Assembly (NCBI GenBank): GCA_963748005.1 | Contig: CAVVHH010000002.1 | Span: 1,984,001 to 2,048,000, forward strand | Origin: CAILZL01 sp963748005 | GTDB taxonomy: Bacteria > Pseudomonadota > Gammaproteobacteria > Steroidobacterales > Steroidobacteraceae | Length of the DNA stretch: 64,000 nt | Direction: 5' to 3' | Shown: in pieces, positions 46,479 to 54,917 of the stretch | Layout of the letters: each line of letters begins with the position of its first letter | Position numbering within the stretch: position 1 is the stretch's first letter | The notes under the pieces: generated by a model | Told to the model about the DNA's origin: nothing | The model's database searches: none | What the model saw: the letters and a program-made list of their open reading frames with translations, nothing else | Made by a program: the position numbers and the translations under genes

Positions 46479-48782
46479 TCAGAAATGCAGTCCAACTGTC
46501 ACACCGTAGGTGCGTGGCGAAGCCTGCACGCCGTTGTCGGCGAAGTTGCTCGCGCCCAGCTGCTGGAAGTAGAACTCGTCGGTCAGGTTCTTGCCCCACA
46601 AGCTGACGCTGAGCCTGTCGTTTGGCGACTGCCACCAGACTGAGCCGTCGAGCAGGTCGTAGGCTTCCTGGTTCACCCGGTTGTCCGCGTCGGCCGGCCA
46701 ACCATCGTTGTGGTAGTAGTTGGCGGTGAACGTGAAATCACCAAGTGCGGTGGGAACGGCATAGGACGCGCCAAGGTTGGCTGTCCAGTCCGGTACATTC
46801 TGCAATTTCTTGCCGCTGGCGTCGCCCGTGGTCAGCAGGTTCCCCCCCGATGCCTGTGGTGTCGAGAGCACGGCATTGGTGAAATTGGTGTAACGCGCAT
46901 GCGTGAAGTTGACGCCGGTCGTCAAGGTGAAGTGGTTGGTCACTGCCGCCGTCAGATCGGCATCGAGACCATAGATCTCCGCGCCGTCAGCGTTATAGAT
47001 ATTCTGGACACCGCTTACGATCTGCATGACCTGAACGTTCTGCTGATCATAGTAATACCCGGCTGCATTCAAACGCACCCGCCGGTCGAGCAGATCGCTC
47101 TTGAGACCGACCTCATAGGCATCGACAACTTCCGGCTTCAGTACCTTGTTCTCGACGGGTGTGCTCAAGCCAATATTTCCGGCTACATAAGCGGCACTTC
47201 TGAAACCGCGGTTATAGCTTGCATACCCCATGACTTCGGGCGAGAAGCGGTGGTCGAGGGACAGCCGCCAGGTGGTCTTCGGGAAAGTATCTGAATAGCT
47301 TTCCACGATTCCCTTTGGTGGCTGCTGAACGGCAAACGGCACACCCGTCGGGCTAACGTCATTGCGTATGCCGGTGACTTCGCGCTTGTCGCTGGTGTAG
47401 CGAACGCCCGTGGTCAGATTCGTTGCGGTGCTCAAGCTGTAAGTGCCTTGCGCAAAGGCGGCATAGGAATCGAGGGTCTGCTTCACATCCAGTTTGGTAT
47501 AGCTCCCTGCGGGGACAAAAAATGCAGGGTTGCCTGCGGTTAGCGCGGCGGTGAACGTTTTTGCCGGTTCATATGAACCTTCACCATCCATGTAAAAAGC
47601 ACCCACTGCCCACTTGAATGGACCCTCACCGGTGGAGAGCAGCTGGATTTCCTGCGTGAACTGCTTGGAGAATTCGTCATTCTCGATCACGTAACCGTGG
47701 CCGAAGCCGGCACCAAACGGTGGAAACCCATTTGCATTGGGCACCCCTGCCCATTCGTCCTCAGTGGTGCCATCGGGATCAAACTTCACATACAGCTCCA
47801 TGTTGCGATACGCGGTCAGGCTCATCAGTTCCGCGTTGCCAAAGTTGTAGCGGATTTCCAGACTGCCGCCATATTGATCCGACTCCATCGCCGGATCGAC
47901 GTCCGCATCGGTATCACGCTGGCCACCGGACGCAAAATTGCCGCGTACATTTCTGGTGAGGGGACGGAACGCCGGGTTGGCCGACTCAACATGCGACACA
48001 TCGCCCGATAGCGTTACCTTGGTGTTGTCGCCTGGGGTCCACAACAGCTTGGCGCGGCCACTGTACGACTCCTGGGTCAGGACATCGTTACCAGTTTTGG
48101 TGTTGACGCCAAAACCATCCTGCCGATCCTCATATTTGAACGCCACACTGGCGGCGAGACTGTCTGACAAACCACCGGTCAGATAGGCGCTGCCGCCATA
48201 GGTGCCATAGTTGCCGGCAGTGGCTTGCAGATCGCCTGAGAACTCATGGCTGGGCGTCCTGGTGGTGATCTGGATCAGCCCGCCGGTCGCGTTGCGACCG
48301 AACAGGGTGCCTTGCGGGCCCTTGAGTACCGCCACCTGCTCAATGTCACCGAGACTGGTCAGCGCGCCAATTGACGAGCCGATATACACGCCATCGATAT
48401 AGGTTGCGACCGGATTTTCGATGCCGGGGCCTTGTCCCGTAGAACCGACGCCTCGAATGCGGGGCAGGCCCAGGCCGCCGATCGCCGTGCTGAAGTTGAG
48501 GCTGGGGGCCACCGCCTTCAGGTCAAACGTATCAGTAATACCGACCTTTTCGAGGGTGTCGCCCGAAACCGCGGTGACGGCAATCGGCACGTTCTGCAGG
48601 TTTTCCTCGCGCTTTTGCGCCGTGACCACGATTTCTTCAAGGACGCTAACACTCTGCTGCGCAAACGCCATATGCGCAGGCATCAATGCGGTCATGCACC
48701 CGCCAGCCAGCAATGCCTTCTGCAATGTTTCAATCAGGTCGATTTTTTGTAGCTTTATATTTTGCACAACACACTTCTTCAT
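46479..48782 (-). CDS. TonB-dependent receptor, tandem copy 2
   Basis: A ~767-residue outer-membrane receptor with signal peptide (ALMPAHMAFAQQ), plug start EEIVVTAQKREENLQNVP, KGPQGTLFGRNATGG and barrel ending GLHF. It is a close paralogue of 43660-46020; differences concentrate in extracellular-loop regions, for example the segment after MYVKFDPDGTTEDEW-type strands, which fits ligand diversification. ATG 48782 (MKKCVVQN) follows AAGGGGATGTGTC. It is 110 bases downstream of the MetE-like gene and probably co-transcribed. Confidence 0.93.
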   Translation of the reverse strand: MKKCVVQNIKLQKIDLIETLQKALLAGGCMTALMPAHMAFAQQSVSVLEEIVVTAQKREENLQNVPIAVTAVSGDTLEKVGITDTFDLKAVAPSLNFSTAIGGLGLPRIRGVGSTGQGPGIENPVATYIDGVYIGSSIGALTSLGDIEQVAVLKGPQGTLFGRNATGGLIQITTRTPSHEFSGDLQATAGNYGTYGGSAYLTGGLSDSLAASVAFKYEDRQDGFGVNTKTGNDVLTQESYSGRAKLLWTPGDNTKVTLSGDVSHVESANPAFRPLTRNVRGNFASGGQRDTDADVDPAMESDQYGGSLEIRYNFGNAELMSLTAYRNMELYVKFDPDGTTEDEWAGVPNANGFPPFGAGFGHGYVIENDEFSKQFTQEIQLLSTGEGPFKWAVGAFYMDGEGSYEPAKTFTAALTAGNPAFFVPAGSYTKLDVKQTLDSYAAFAQGTYSLSTATNLTTGVRYTSDKREVTGIRNDVSPTGVPFAVQQPPKGIVESYSDTFPKTTWRLSLDHRFSPEVMGYASYNRGFRSAAYVAGNIGLSTPVENKVLKPEVVDAYEVGLKSDLLDRRVRLNAAGYYYDQQNVQVMQIVSGVQNIYNADGAEIYGLDADLTAAVTNHFTLTTGVNFTHARYTNFTNAVLSTPQASGGNLLTTGDASGKKLQNVPDWTANLGASYAVPTALGDFTFTANYYHNDGWPADADNRVNQEAYDLLDGSVWWQSPNDRLSVSLWGKNLTDEFYFQQLGASNFADNGVQASPRTYGVTVGLHF

Positions 48783-48892
48783 GACACATCCCCTTAACAA
48801 GACAGTGTTTAAGACAACCAGGCAGTGAACGAATGGTCCGCACACGGAATAATTGGCGGAATCATTGGAGCTGATCTGACGTTGGGCAGGCT

Positions 48893-49939
48893 TCATGAAG
48901 CAATTGTCTTGCGTAACGATTCAAGCACCGCACCTACCCGTGACGGATCACCGCGTCCCCAGCCGCACTCGGTCGCCACACCCGCGACAGCAACAAATTG
49001 GCGCGCCAGTTCCAGACGTTTCCGATTCCCTTCGTGGTCGTTCATATGGACCAATCCCACATATAGTTCCGTGCTGTGTGGTAGTGACAGCTTGCTGAAC
49101 GGGCGGTAGAAATCAGCATCGAGGCGATGCTGCGGAACGGGAACATGGAAGTAGGTGATCGGACGGCGCACGTTCTTGAGTGTCGCGCGCATGAGTTCAA
49201 CCATGATGCCGGCATCCTTGGGCTGCACCAGATGTTCGTCTTTCGGACTGCCGTAACACAGGTGATAACCCAGTTCGATCGGTTGCGGTACAGCTTCGCC
49301 GACCTTGCCGAGCACGGCAGTAATCTGTTCCCGATAGTTTTCCGGGCGATCCGGAAAGTAGTTTTCCCAGATGAGAATTTCCTGCAGCACATCCCACTGT
49401 ATGGCAATGCGATCATTGGGCATCGACGCTGCGATCTGGCGAACTTCATCGATGAGATGATTGGTGAAAATCTCCAGGAAAGTGTCACGATCCTTTTTCG
49501 AGATGTAGTTGTAAGTTGGCGCCAATGGGCTCGGCATCGCGATCTGAAATCTGACCTCCGCCGGAATCACGCCATCGCGCTGCAAGTGGTCGAAGATGGC
49601 AAATGAATCGATCGCCATTGCGGCATAACCGGTCTCGAAACGGATTGATTTGGGGTCGACACCCGCACGGATGCGCAGACGTTTCAGCTCGCGATGCACT
49701 CTGCCGCTGGCAAGCTTCATCACGAACGGCGGCTGATCCGGATCCGGCTCAAAGGACGCGTGTCGGTCGAGAATGTCGCTCAACATACCTACCCAGCGGC
49801 GTCGAGCACCGGTCTCACCATCGGGAATTCGCCGCAGGTAAGGGCCGATGGCGGCGCATACTGTGCGAAACACTGCCTCGGCATCGGTGAGCGGCACGCT
49901 GCCCACCAGGTGAACGCAAAGTTGATGCGGCTTGGTCAC
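48893..49939 (-). CDS. MetE-like (cobalamin-independent methionine synthase fold) protein
   Basis: A 348-residue TIM-barrel protein equal in length to the C-terminal catalytic half of MetE. The zinc ligands of that family appear as His226-x-Cys228 in GYHLCYGS and Cys325 in ATECGWGR; IQWDVLQE stands where MetE has its IQxDEP strand. Family members transfer methyl groups from methyl-THF or other donors to thiols, or lyse C-C bonds. Its presence in a THF demethylation locus makes a methyl-transfer role plausible but unproven. Start GTG 49939; GGAG lies about ten bases upstream. It shares its promoter block with metF and sits upstream of a TonB receptor. Confidence 0.8.
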   Translation of the reverse strand: MTKPHQLCVHLVGSVPLTDAEAVFRTVCAAIGPYLRRIPDGETGARRRWVGMLSDILDRHASFEPDPDQPPFVMKLASGRVHRELKRLRIRAGVDPKSIRFETGYAAMAIDSFAIFDHLQRDGVIPAEVRFQIAMPSPLAPTYNYISKKDRDTFLEIFTNHLIDEVRQIAASMPNDRIAIQWDVLQEILIWENYFPDRPENYREQITAVLGKVGEAVPQPIELGYHLCYGSPKDEHLVQPKDAGIMVELMRATLKNVRRPITYFHVPVPQHRLDADFYRPFSKLSLPHSTELYVGLVHMNDHEGNRKRLELARQFVAVAGVATECGWGRGDPSRVGAVLESLRKTIAS

Positions 49940-50060
49940 GACTTGAGACTCCGTATCAGGAATTTGTCATTGATACGGGAAGGTTACAGGTGCAGCAGCG
50001 ACAAAAGTTGCCTCGATTCCCTTGAGCTCGTTCGGCTAAGACACGCGCACTGGCAATGCT

Positions 50061-50174
50061 CATTGGGCATCCCCCGATCTTTTTTAGTGGGACCGACTGT
50101 ATCCAGCGCGCAGCGGGCTGATAAATCGATTCCGGGAATAGGCGCCAGCGGCCCATATCAATTCTGCTGATATG
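50061..50174. promoter_or_regulatory. Divergent promoter block, shared with 41240-41353
   Basis: Paralogous to the metF upstream block, in the same orientation relative to the leftward gene. It contains a perfect 21-bp dyad CATATCA-N7-TGATATG (50154-50174) and, on the - strand, TATCAG (50123-50118) and TACAGT (50101-50096) spaced by 16 bases. The dyad is 184 bases or less from the MetE-like start and about 130 bases from the class A gene at 50306, so it could control both. Confidence 0.62.
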
Positions 50175-50305
50175 TCCTTCATTCCACTTGCGCTACGATG
50201 AAAAACGTATAAGCGCATTGCCCTTAATCCTGGGCAAATTAACCGCAGCCCAGCGACTGGTGCATGCGGGCTTTAAATTCAAGTTCACTGTCGGGGAATC
50301 ACAGC

Positions 50306-51664
50306 ATGACATCAGGTAGCACGCCCATGACGCCGCCCAATCTTCAGGAAGCCATCGAAAAAGCTGGCTCACCCATGAAATTGATGTGGAAACCCAATTC
50401 GAAAGCGGCGGTGGTGCCGGTCATCCAGCCCGAATACGCAGGCTGGCGTCAGGAGCAGGCGGCGTACAGCAAGAGTGCGGCGTTCTCCGACCTTTCACAC
50501 CACATGTCGGATCTGTTCATCGAAGGTCCGGATGCGACCCGCCTGCTCAAGGATGTCAGCGCCAACGACTACGACAACTTCGCGATCGACCAGGCCAAGC
50601 AGTTTGTGCCCGTCACCGCGCAAGGACTGATCCTCACCGACGGCATTCTGATGCGCAATGCTCCGGAAAATTACAACTTGAGCGGCGTACCCGCTGCCCA
50701 GACCTGGGTGCGTTATCACGGCCTCAAGGGCAAGTATGACGTTGCCTTCGAAATCGATCCGGACTCGGCAAATCGCAAGACCGGCAACCCCAAGGTATTC
50801 CGCTACCAGATCCAGGGCCCGAACGCGCTCAGCGTAGTAGAGCGCTGTTTCGGTGGTCCCCTGCCCAAGACCAAGTTCTTCCATGCAACGCCGGTGTCCC
50901 TGGGTGGCCGGAACTTCCGTGCCTTCCGCCATGGCATGGCGGGCACGCCGGGCTACGAATTCATCGGTGACTGGCGGGACGCAGAGTTCGTGAAGGATGC
51001 GTTGTTCAGGGCCGGCGAGTCCTTCAACATGATCCACATCGGCGGCATGGCCTACTACACCAATGGCATAGAGAGCGGCTGGATTCCTACGCCGACACCG
51101 GCGATCTATACGGCGCCGGAACTGGAAGACTATCGGCGCTTCATCAGCCTGTTTTCATTCGAAGGACAGCGCGGGCTGCATGGCAGTTACTACTCGGACA
51201 ACATCGAGGATTACTACGTTTCCCCGTATGAACTGGGTTACGGAAAATCGATCGCCTTCAATCACGATTTCATCGGCCGCGAAGCACTCGAAAAAGCCAG
51301 GGACAATGTGCCACGCACCAAGGTCACGCTGGTGTTCAACACCGATGACGTGAACAAGGTGTTCGGTGCCGATCATGATTTCATTTTGAGTTACGCACGG
51401 TATCGCGTTGAAGCCGGGGCAGCTCTCGCTGGCATGACGTTCTACACGGCATTCATTGATCCAGCCGGCACGATTCTGTCGCTGGCGCTGGTCGACAAAA
51501 AGTATGCGCAGCCTGGCACCGAAGTGACAGTGACCTGGGGCGAACATCCTGGCCCGGGTACTGCTCCGGATGCCGATCTGGGTTTTCCCAAACTCAGGGC
51601 GACGGTGCAGGTTTCGCCGTACAGCGAAGTGGCGCGCACCACGTATCGGCAGCAAGTCCTGTAG
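50306..51664 (+). CDS. THF-dependent O-demethylase family protein (LigM/GcvT fold), class A
   Basis: A 452-residue LigM/GcvT-fold protein close to the gene at 28285 along its length (both begin with L-Q-x-x-I-E-K-A-G-S-P). The presumed catalytic tyrosine is Tyr250 (GGMAYYTN); His60 is kept in LSHHM while Gln57 is Leu; Arg122 is Val; Glu215 and Trp256 equivalents are kept (PGYEF, ESGW). It likely demethylates an aryl methyl ether lacking the carboxylate contact used by LigM. ATG 50306 follows GGGGAA. It is divergent from the MetE-like gene, shares the dyad-bearing block and ends at a strong terminator, so it is monocistronic. Confidence 0.85.
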   Translation: MTSGSTPMTPPNLQEAIEKAGSPMKLMWKPNSKAAVVPVIQPEYAGWRQEQAAYSKSAAFSDLSHHMSDLFIEGPDATRLLKDVSANDYDNFAIDQAKQFVPVTAQGLILTDGILMRNAPENYNLSGVPAAQTWVRYHGLKGKYDVAFEIDPDSANRKTGNPKVFRYQIQGPNALSVVERCFGGPLPKTKFFHATPVSLGGRNFRAFRHGMAGTPGYEFIGDWRDAEFVKDALFRAGESFNMIHIGGMAYYTNGIESGWIPTPTPAIYTAPELEDYRRFISLFSFEGQRGLHGSYYSDNIEDYYVSPYELGYGKSIAFNHDFIGREALEKARDNVPRTKVTLVFNTDDVNKVFGADHDFILSYARYRVEAGAALAGMTFYTAFIDPAGTILSLALVDKKYAQPGTEVTVTWGEHPGPGTAPDADLGFPKLRATVQVSPYSEVARTTYRQQVL

Positions 51665-51679
51665 ATCAACGTTTGTGCA

Positions 51680-51715
51680 GCGGCGGCAGCCGTCCGGCTA
51701 CCGCCGCTTTTCTTT
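51680..51715 (+). terminator. Rho-independent terminator of the class A gene
   Basis: GCGGCGGCAGCC (51680-51691) pairs with GGCTACCGCCGC (51696-51707) with one mismatch and a four-base loop, followed by TTTTCTTT. It lies 15 bases after the stop at 51664. Confidence 0.85.
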
Positions 51716-51822
51716 ATCGAGCGTTGTACGGACGGCGCGTAAAGATGCCGAAGCCAAGAATGCCGGCGTAGCAGATCGTGGGAACCAGCAGGCCATTTTC
51801 AAGCCGATCAAGTCACTATAGC

Positions 51823-51911
51823 GGCCGCTCGCGAATAACCGAAATACCGAAACCCGGTACCGTTTCGCGCGGAAATACCGAAACCCGGTACCGTTTCGCG
51901 TCCGAGCGGCC
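51823..51911. repeat. Tandem near-palindromic repeat inside an outer inverted repeat
   Basis: Two identical 29-base units (51841-51869 and 51872-51900), period 31, each centred on CCCGGTACCG and flanked by CGAAAC/GTTTCG. An outer pair GGCCGCTCG (51823-51831) and CGAGCGGCC (51903-51911) encloses them. It lies between convergent genes and can form a cruciform; repeat element or terminator function cannot be separated by eye. Confidence 0.7.
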
Positions 51912-51969
51912 CTACTCGGGGATAGAAAGAATAAAACGCCTATCCTTCCTATCCTCAAGGACGAGAGAT

Positions 51970-53400
51970 TTATGCGGGCTTCTTACCCAGATCCCGCAGT
52001 TTGACGCCGTTCTTAAGATTGAATTCCATCTCCTCGAGTGTAATACCCCGGGTTTCCGGCACGAAGCGGGCGACGAAGAGCAGCCCCACGACACAGAATC
52101 CGGAGAACAGGAAGAAGATTGACGCATTCCCGAAAGCATCCATAAAAGACAGAGCATTCGCCATCACCAATCCAGCGAAGGTCCAGTTGATCATGGTGGT
52201 GATGGTCATGCCGATCTCCCGGCCTTCGAGAGGGAAAATCTCTGAACAGACCAGCCATACCACCGGGCCCCAGGAAATGGCAAAACCAAAAATGTAGATA
52301 ATGACGGCTAACAAAAGAATCAGTTTCGGTCCACCGCCAATTGAAGCTGCATCGGCGCCAGCACCGATTGACATAAAGACGAGACCTGCAGCCACCATGG
52401 TGACCAGCATGGCGACACCGCCCAGATACAGCAGCTTTTTGCGCCCCCACTTATCAATCAGAAAGATCGCAGGAATAGTGAATAGCATATTCACTGTAGG
52501 CACTGTCATCGCTGCTACGAGTCCTTTCATTCCGGCATAACCGAATATGGTGGGCGCGTAGTAGATCATCACATTGATCCCGACCAGTTGCTGAAAGACC
52601 TGCAGCAAGACACCCACCAGCAGAACTTTGAAGAAGTAACCGCGGAATACGATGTTTATTCCCACGCCGCCTGGTCCATGCAGAGCCTTTTCAATTTCGC
52701 GGATCTCGGTGTCGATTTCTTCCTGGGTGTTGAGCGTCTTTTGTAGAACCCTGATGGTATCGTCCTTCCTGCCTTTCAGCATGAGCCAGCGGGGGCTCTC
52801 GGGAAGAATGAAGCCGCCAACGAACATGAGCCCCGCGAACAGCGTGATGGTCAGAAACATCAGCGGTAGCGCCGTTTCAGGCGTCACGAAAGTTTTCGCG
52901 ATGAAAACATTGGTTACTGATATCAGGAAAATACCGATGGTGATCATCAGTTGGAAGAGGGTCCCCATGGAACCACGGATCGCGGCGGGCGCGGTCTCAG
53001 AAAGGTACAGAGGCACCACAAATGACGCGATGCCAACGGCAAAGCCGAGAGCAAAGCGACAAAATGTCAGGATGCCAAGGTCCGGGAGCAGCGCAGAGTA
53101 TGCAGAGGCGGCCGTGAATAGAAAACCCGCGAACAGCAGGCTTTTCTTGCGACCCAGGAGTCTGGCGAACACTCCCGAGAGCAAGGCGCCGAGAATCCCG
53201 CCGGTGGCGAGGATGGCGGAGTAGCTCTCTTTGTCATGCACGCTGAATCCATAGTGCTGTGTCAAGGATTCAAGCGAGTTGGCAATGAACCCCTGGTCGA
53301 GACCGAAGAGGAGCCCCCCCAAAGCTGCCACCGTGCAAATGACGTATACAATGGTTTTGTATCCGCCAACTTGCGCCCCATTATTCATTTCTTCTGCCAT
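51970..53400 (-). CDS. Sugar-porter family MFS transporter
   Basis: A 476-residue protein with twelve membrane segments and the sugar-porter motifs: GLLFGLDQGFI in helix 1, RLLGRKKSL after helix 2, PESPRWLMLKGR after helix 6, WGRKKLLYLG and the C-terminal VPETRGITLEEME. Homologues (XylE, GalP) import sugars or polyols with H+. The cargo is unknown; plant-derived sugars fit the esterase genes nearby. ATG 53400 has GGAG seven bases upstream. Monocistronic, convergent with the class A gene. Confidence 0.92.
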   Translation of the reverse strand: MAEEMNNGAQVGGYKTIVYVICTVAALGGLLFGLDQGFIANSLESLTQHYGFSVHDKESYSAILATGGILGALLSGVFARLLGRKKSLLFAGFLFTAASAYSALLPDLGILTFCRFALGFAVGIASFVVPLYLSETAPAAIRGSMGTLFQLMITIGIFLISVTNVFIAKTFVTPETALPLMFLTITLFAGLMFVGGFILPESPRWLMLKGRKDDTIRVLQKTLNTQEEIDTEIREIEKALHGPGGVGINIVFRGYFFKVLLVGVLLQVFQQLVGINVMIYYAPTIFGYAGMKGLVAAMTVPTVNMLFTIPAIFLIDKWGRKKLLYLGGVAMLVTMVAAGLVFMSIGAGADAASIGGGPKLILLLAVIIYIFGFAISWGPVVWLVCSEIFPLEGREIGMTITTMINWTFAGLVMANALSFMDAFGNASIFFLFSGFCVVGLLFVARFVPETRGITLEEMEFNLKNGVKLRDLGKKPA

Positions 53401-53665
53401 GTGCCTTCTCCGGGCTATTGATTGATAGTTGGGCGATTCTACGTGGTAAGTTTTCCCCCTGCCAAGTTTCCAACAGGACGATCACGATCCGGAGACAATC
53501 CGATGTCATCACTCGCCGCAGATTTGGTTCACGCGCGTTAAATCGCCCTGGCGGGTTGCTGGCTGCGGATGCTAGCAGGCTTGCCGGATAAATCGATGGG
53601 GCGATCCCGGACATGGCCCTGTCGCCGTTGGCAATAATCTCTGGTTCCTGATCCTGCCGGATTGT

Positions 53666-54556
53666 TCAGCTACGCAAATGCTTGTTGAAGAAGGCAATGG
53701 TGCGATCCCAGGCGATCTTTGCCTGCGCGGCGTTGAAGCGCGGCGTGGTGTCGTTATTGAAACCATGCATGGTGCCTGGGTAGCGATACATTTCGTACTT
53801 CTTGCCCGCCGCCTTGAGTGCCGCCTCGTACGCCGGCCACTGTCCATTGGTATCCGCGTCGTCATCCGCGTAATTGATCAGCAGCGGCGCCTTGATGTTC
53901 GGCACGTCTGCGATATCAGGCGCACCACCGTAGAAGGGCACGCCTGCGCCCAGCTCCGGCATGCGGGTCGCGATGAAGTTAACTGCACCACCGCCGAAGC
54001 AGAAACCGGTGGCGCCTACCTTGCCATTGACCTCAGGCATCGACTTCAGGTGATTCGCCGCCGCCAGACAGTCGAGCATTATCTTGCGGCGATCCAGTGA
54101 GCGGAACATTGGCAGCGCCTTTTCGTCATCACCCGGCCAGCCGCCCAGCGTAAACAGGGCATCAGGCGCGAAGGCCACGAAGTTATCCAGAGCGACGCGG
54201 CGTGCGACATCCTGAATGTGCGGATTCAGGCCACGATTTTCATGTATGACCAGCACACCCGGCAACTTGCCCTGTGCCTTGGCGGGCATGACCAGGTAGC
54301 CACGCGCCCGGCCATTGCCCTCAGGGGAGGCCAGTTCCACGAAGCTGGCCCTGATGCGCGGATCGGTGGGTTGCACCTGCGTGGCCTCAGCATAGTTCGG
54401 TCTGAGCGCCTCCAGCAGCGTTGCGCCGGTCGCTGCGCCCACCGCAAATTTCGTTGCGCCGTCGATGAAGTCGCGCCGACTGATATTGCCGTGCACGTAC
54501 TTGTTGAACAGCTTGAGTACTTCGGGATGAAAGTCGTCGGTGGTCAGGCGTGGCAT
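53666..54556 (-). CDS. Tat-exported dienelactone hydrolase family protein
   Basis: A 296-residue alpha/beta hydrolase with an N-terminal extension carrying a twin-arginine motif (NISRRDFIDGA) and a hydrophobic stretch, so probably periplasmic or membrane-bound. The catalytic cysteine is in GFCFGGG, with aspartate in NYADDDAD and histidine in GTMHGFNN. It resembles YghX-type members; the physiological reaction is unknown. Flanked by the sugar porter and by the oppositely directed NIF3-like pair. Confidence 0.9.
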   Translation of the reverse strand: MPRLTTDDFHPEVLKLFNKYVHGNISRRDFIDGATKFAVGAATGATLLEALRPNYAEATQVQPTDPRIRASFVELASPEGNGRARGYLVMPAKAQGKLPGVLVIHENRGLNPHIQDVARRVALDNFVAFAPDALFTLGGWPGDDEKALPMFRSLDRRKIMLDCLAAANHLKSMPEVNGKVGATGFCFGGGAVNFIATRMPELGAGVPFYGGAPDIADVPNIKAPLLINYADDDADTNGQWPAYEAALKAAGKKYEMYRYPGTMHGFNNDTTPRFNAAQAKIAWDRTIAFFNKHLRS

Positions 54557-54917
54557 GTTTTTCTCCGTTATCTTTCGTTATTGAACAAACGGGGGCTGTT
54601 GCGTCATTGTGCCGCAGACCCGGTCAGCCCTCCAGATCAGTCATGCGCCACGACTGATTACTTCTGCGGTGGATTTGTATCTCCATTGCAACCCTGAAAC
54701 GGTCCGGAAGGCACCCCCGCAGCGCCATTGCGAAATAATTCAGGTGATCGGATTTCGATCATTGCCCATCATTCCAGTACCGGGTGCCGTTGCCCACGGA
54801 CCTTGGCCCTACCTAGTGTGCTACGAACCGGCTAGGATTGCCGAACAGCGCCGAACCTGGCGCAACAAAGCAACGAGCACACTGCGTGCAGCTGGTTGCA
54901 AGACGGGGGTTGTTGCA
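54557..54917. other. Divergent intergenic region before the NIF3-like pair
   Basis: About 360 bases. The frame of the following gene stays open back to 54609, but that extension has no NIF3 similarity. No repeat or RNA structure was recognised; promoters for both directions must lie here. Confidence 0.4.

Noticed and set aside
48893..49939. Uroporphyrinogen decarboxylase as the identity of the MetE-like gene
   Set aside because: The H-x-C plus distal Cys zinc pattern fits MetE, and the porphyrin-binding motifs of UroD are not seen.
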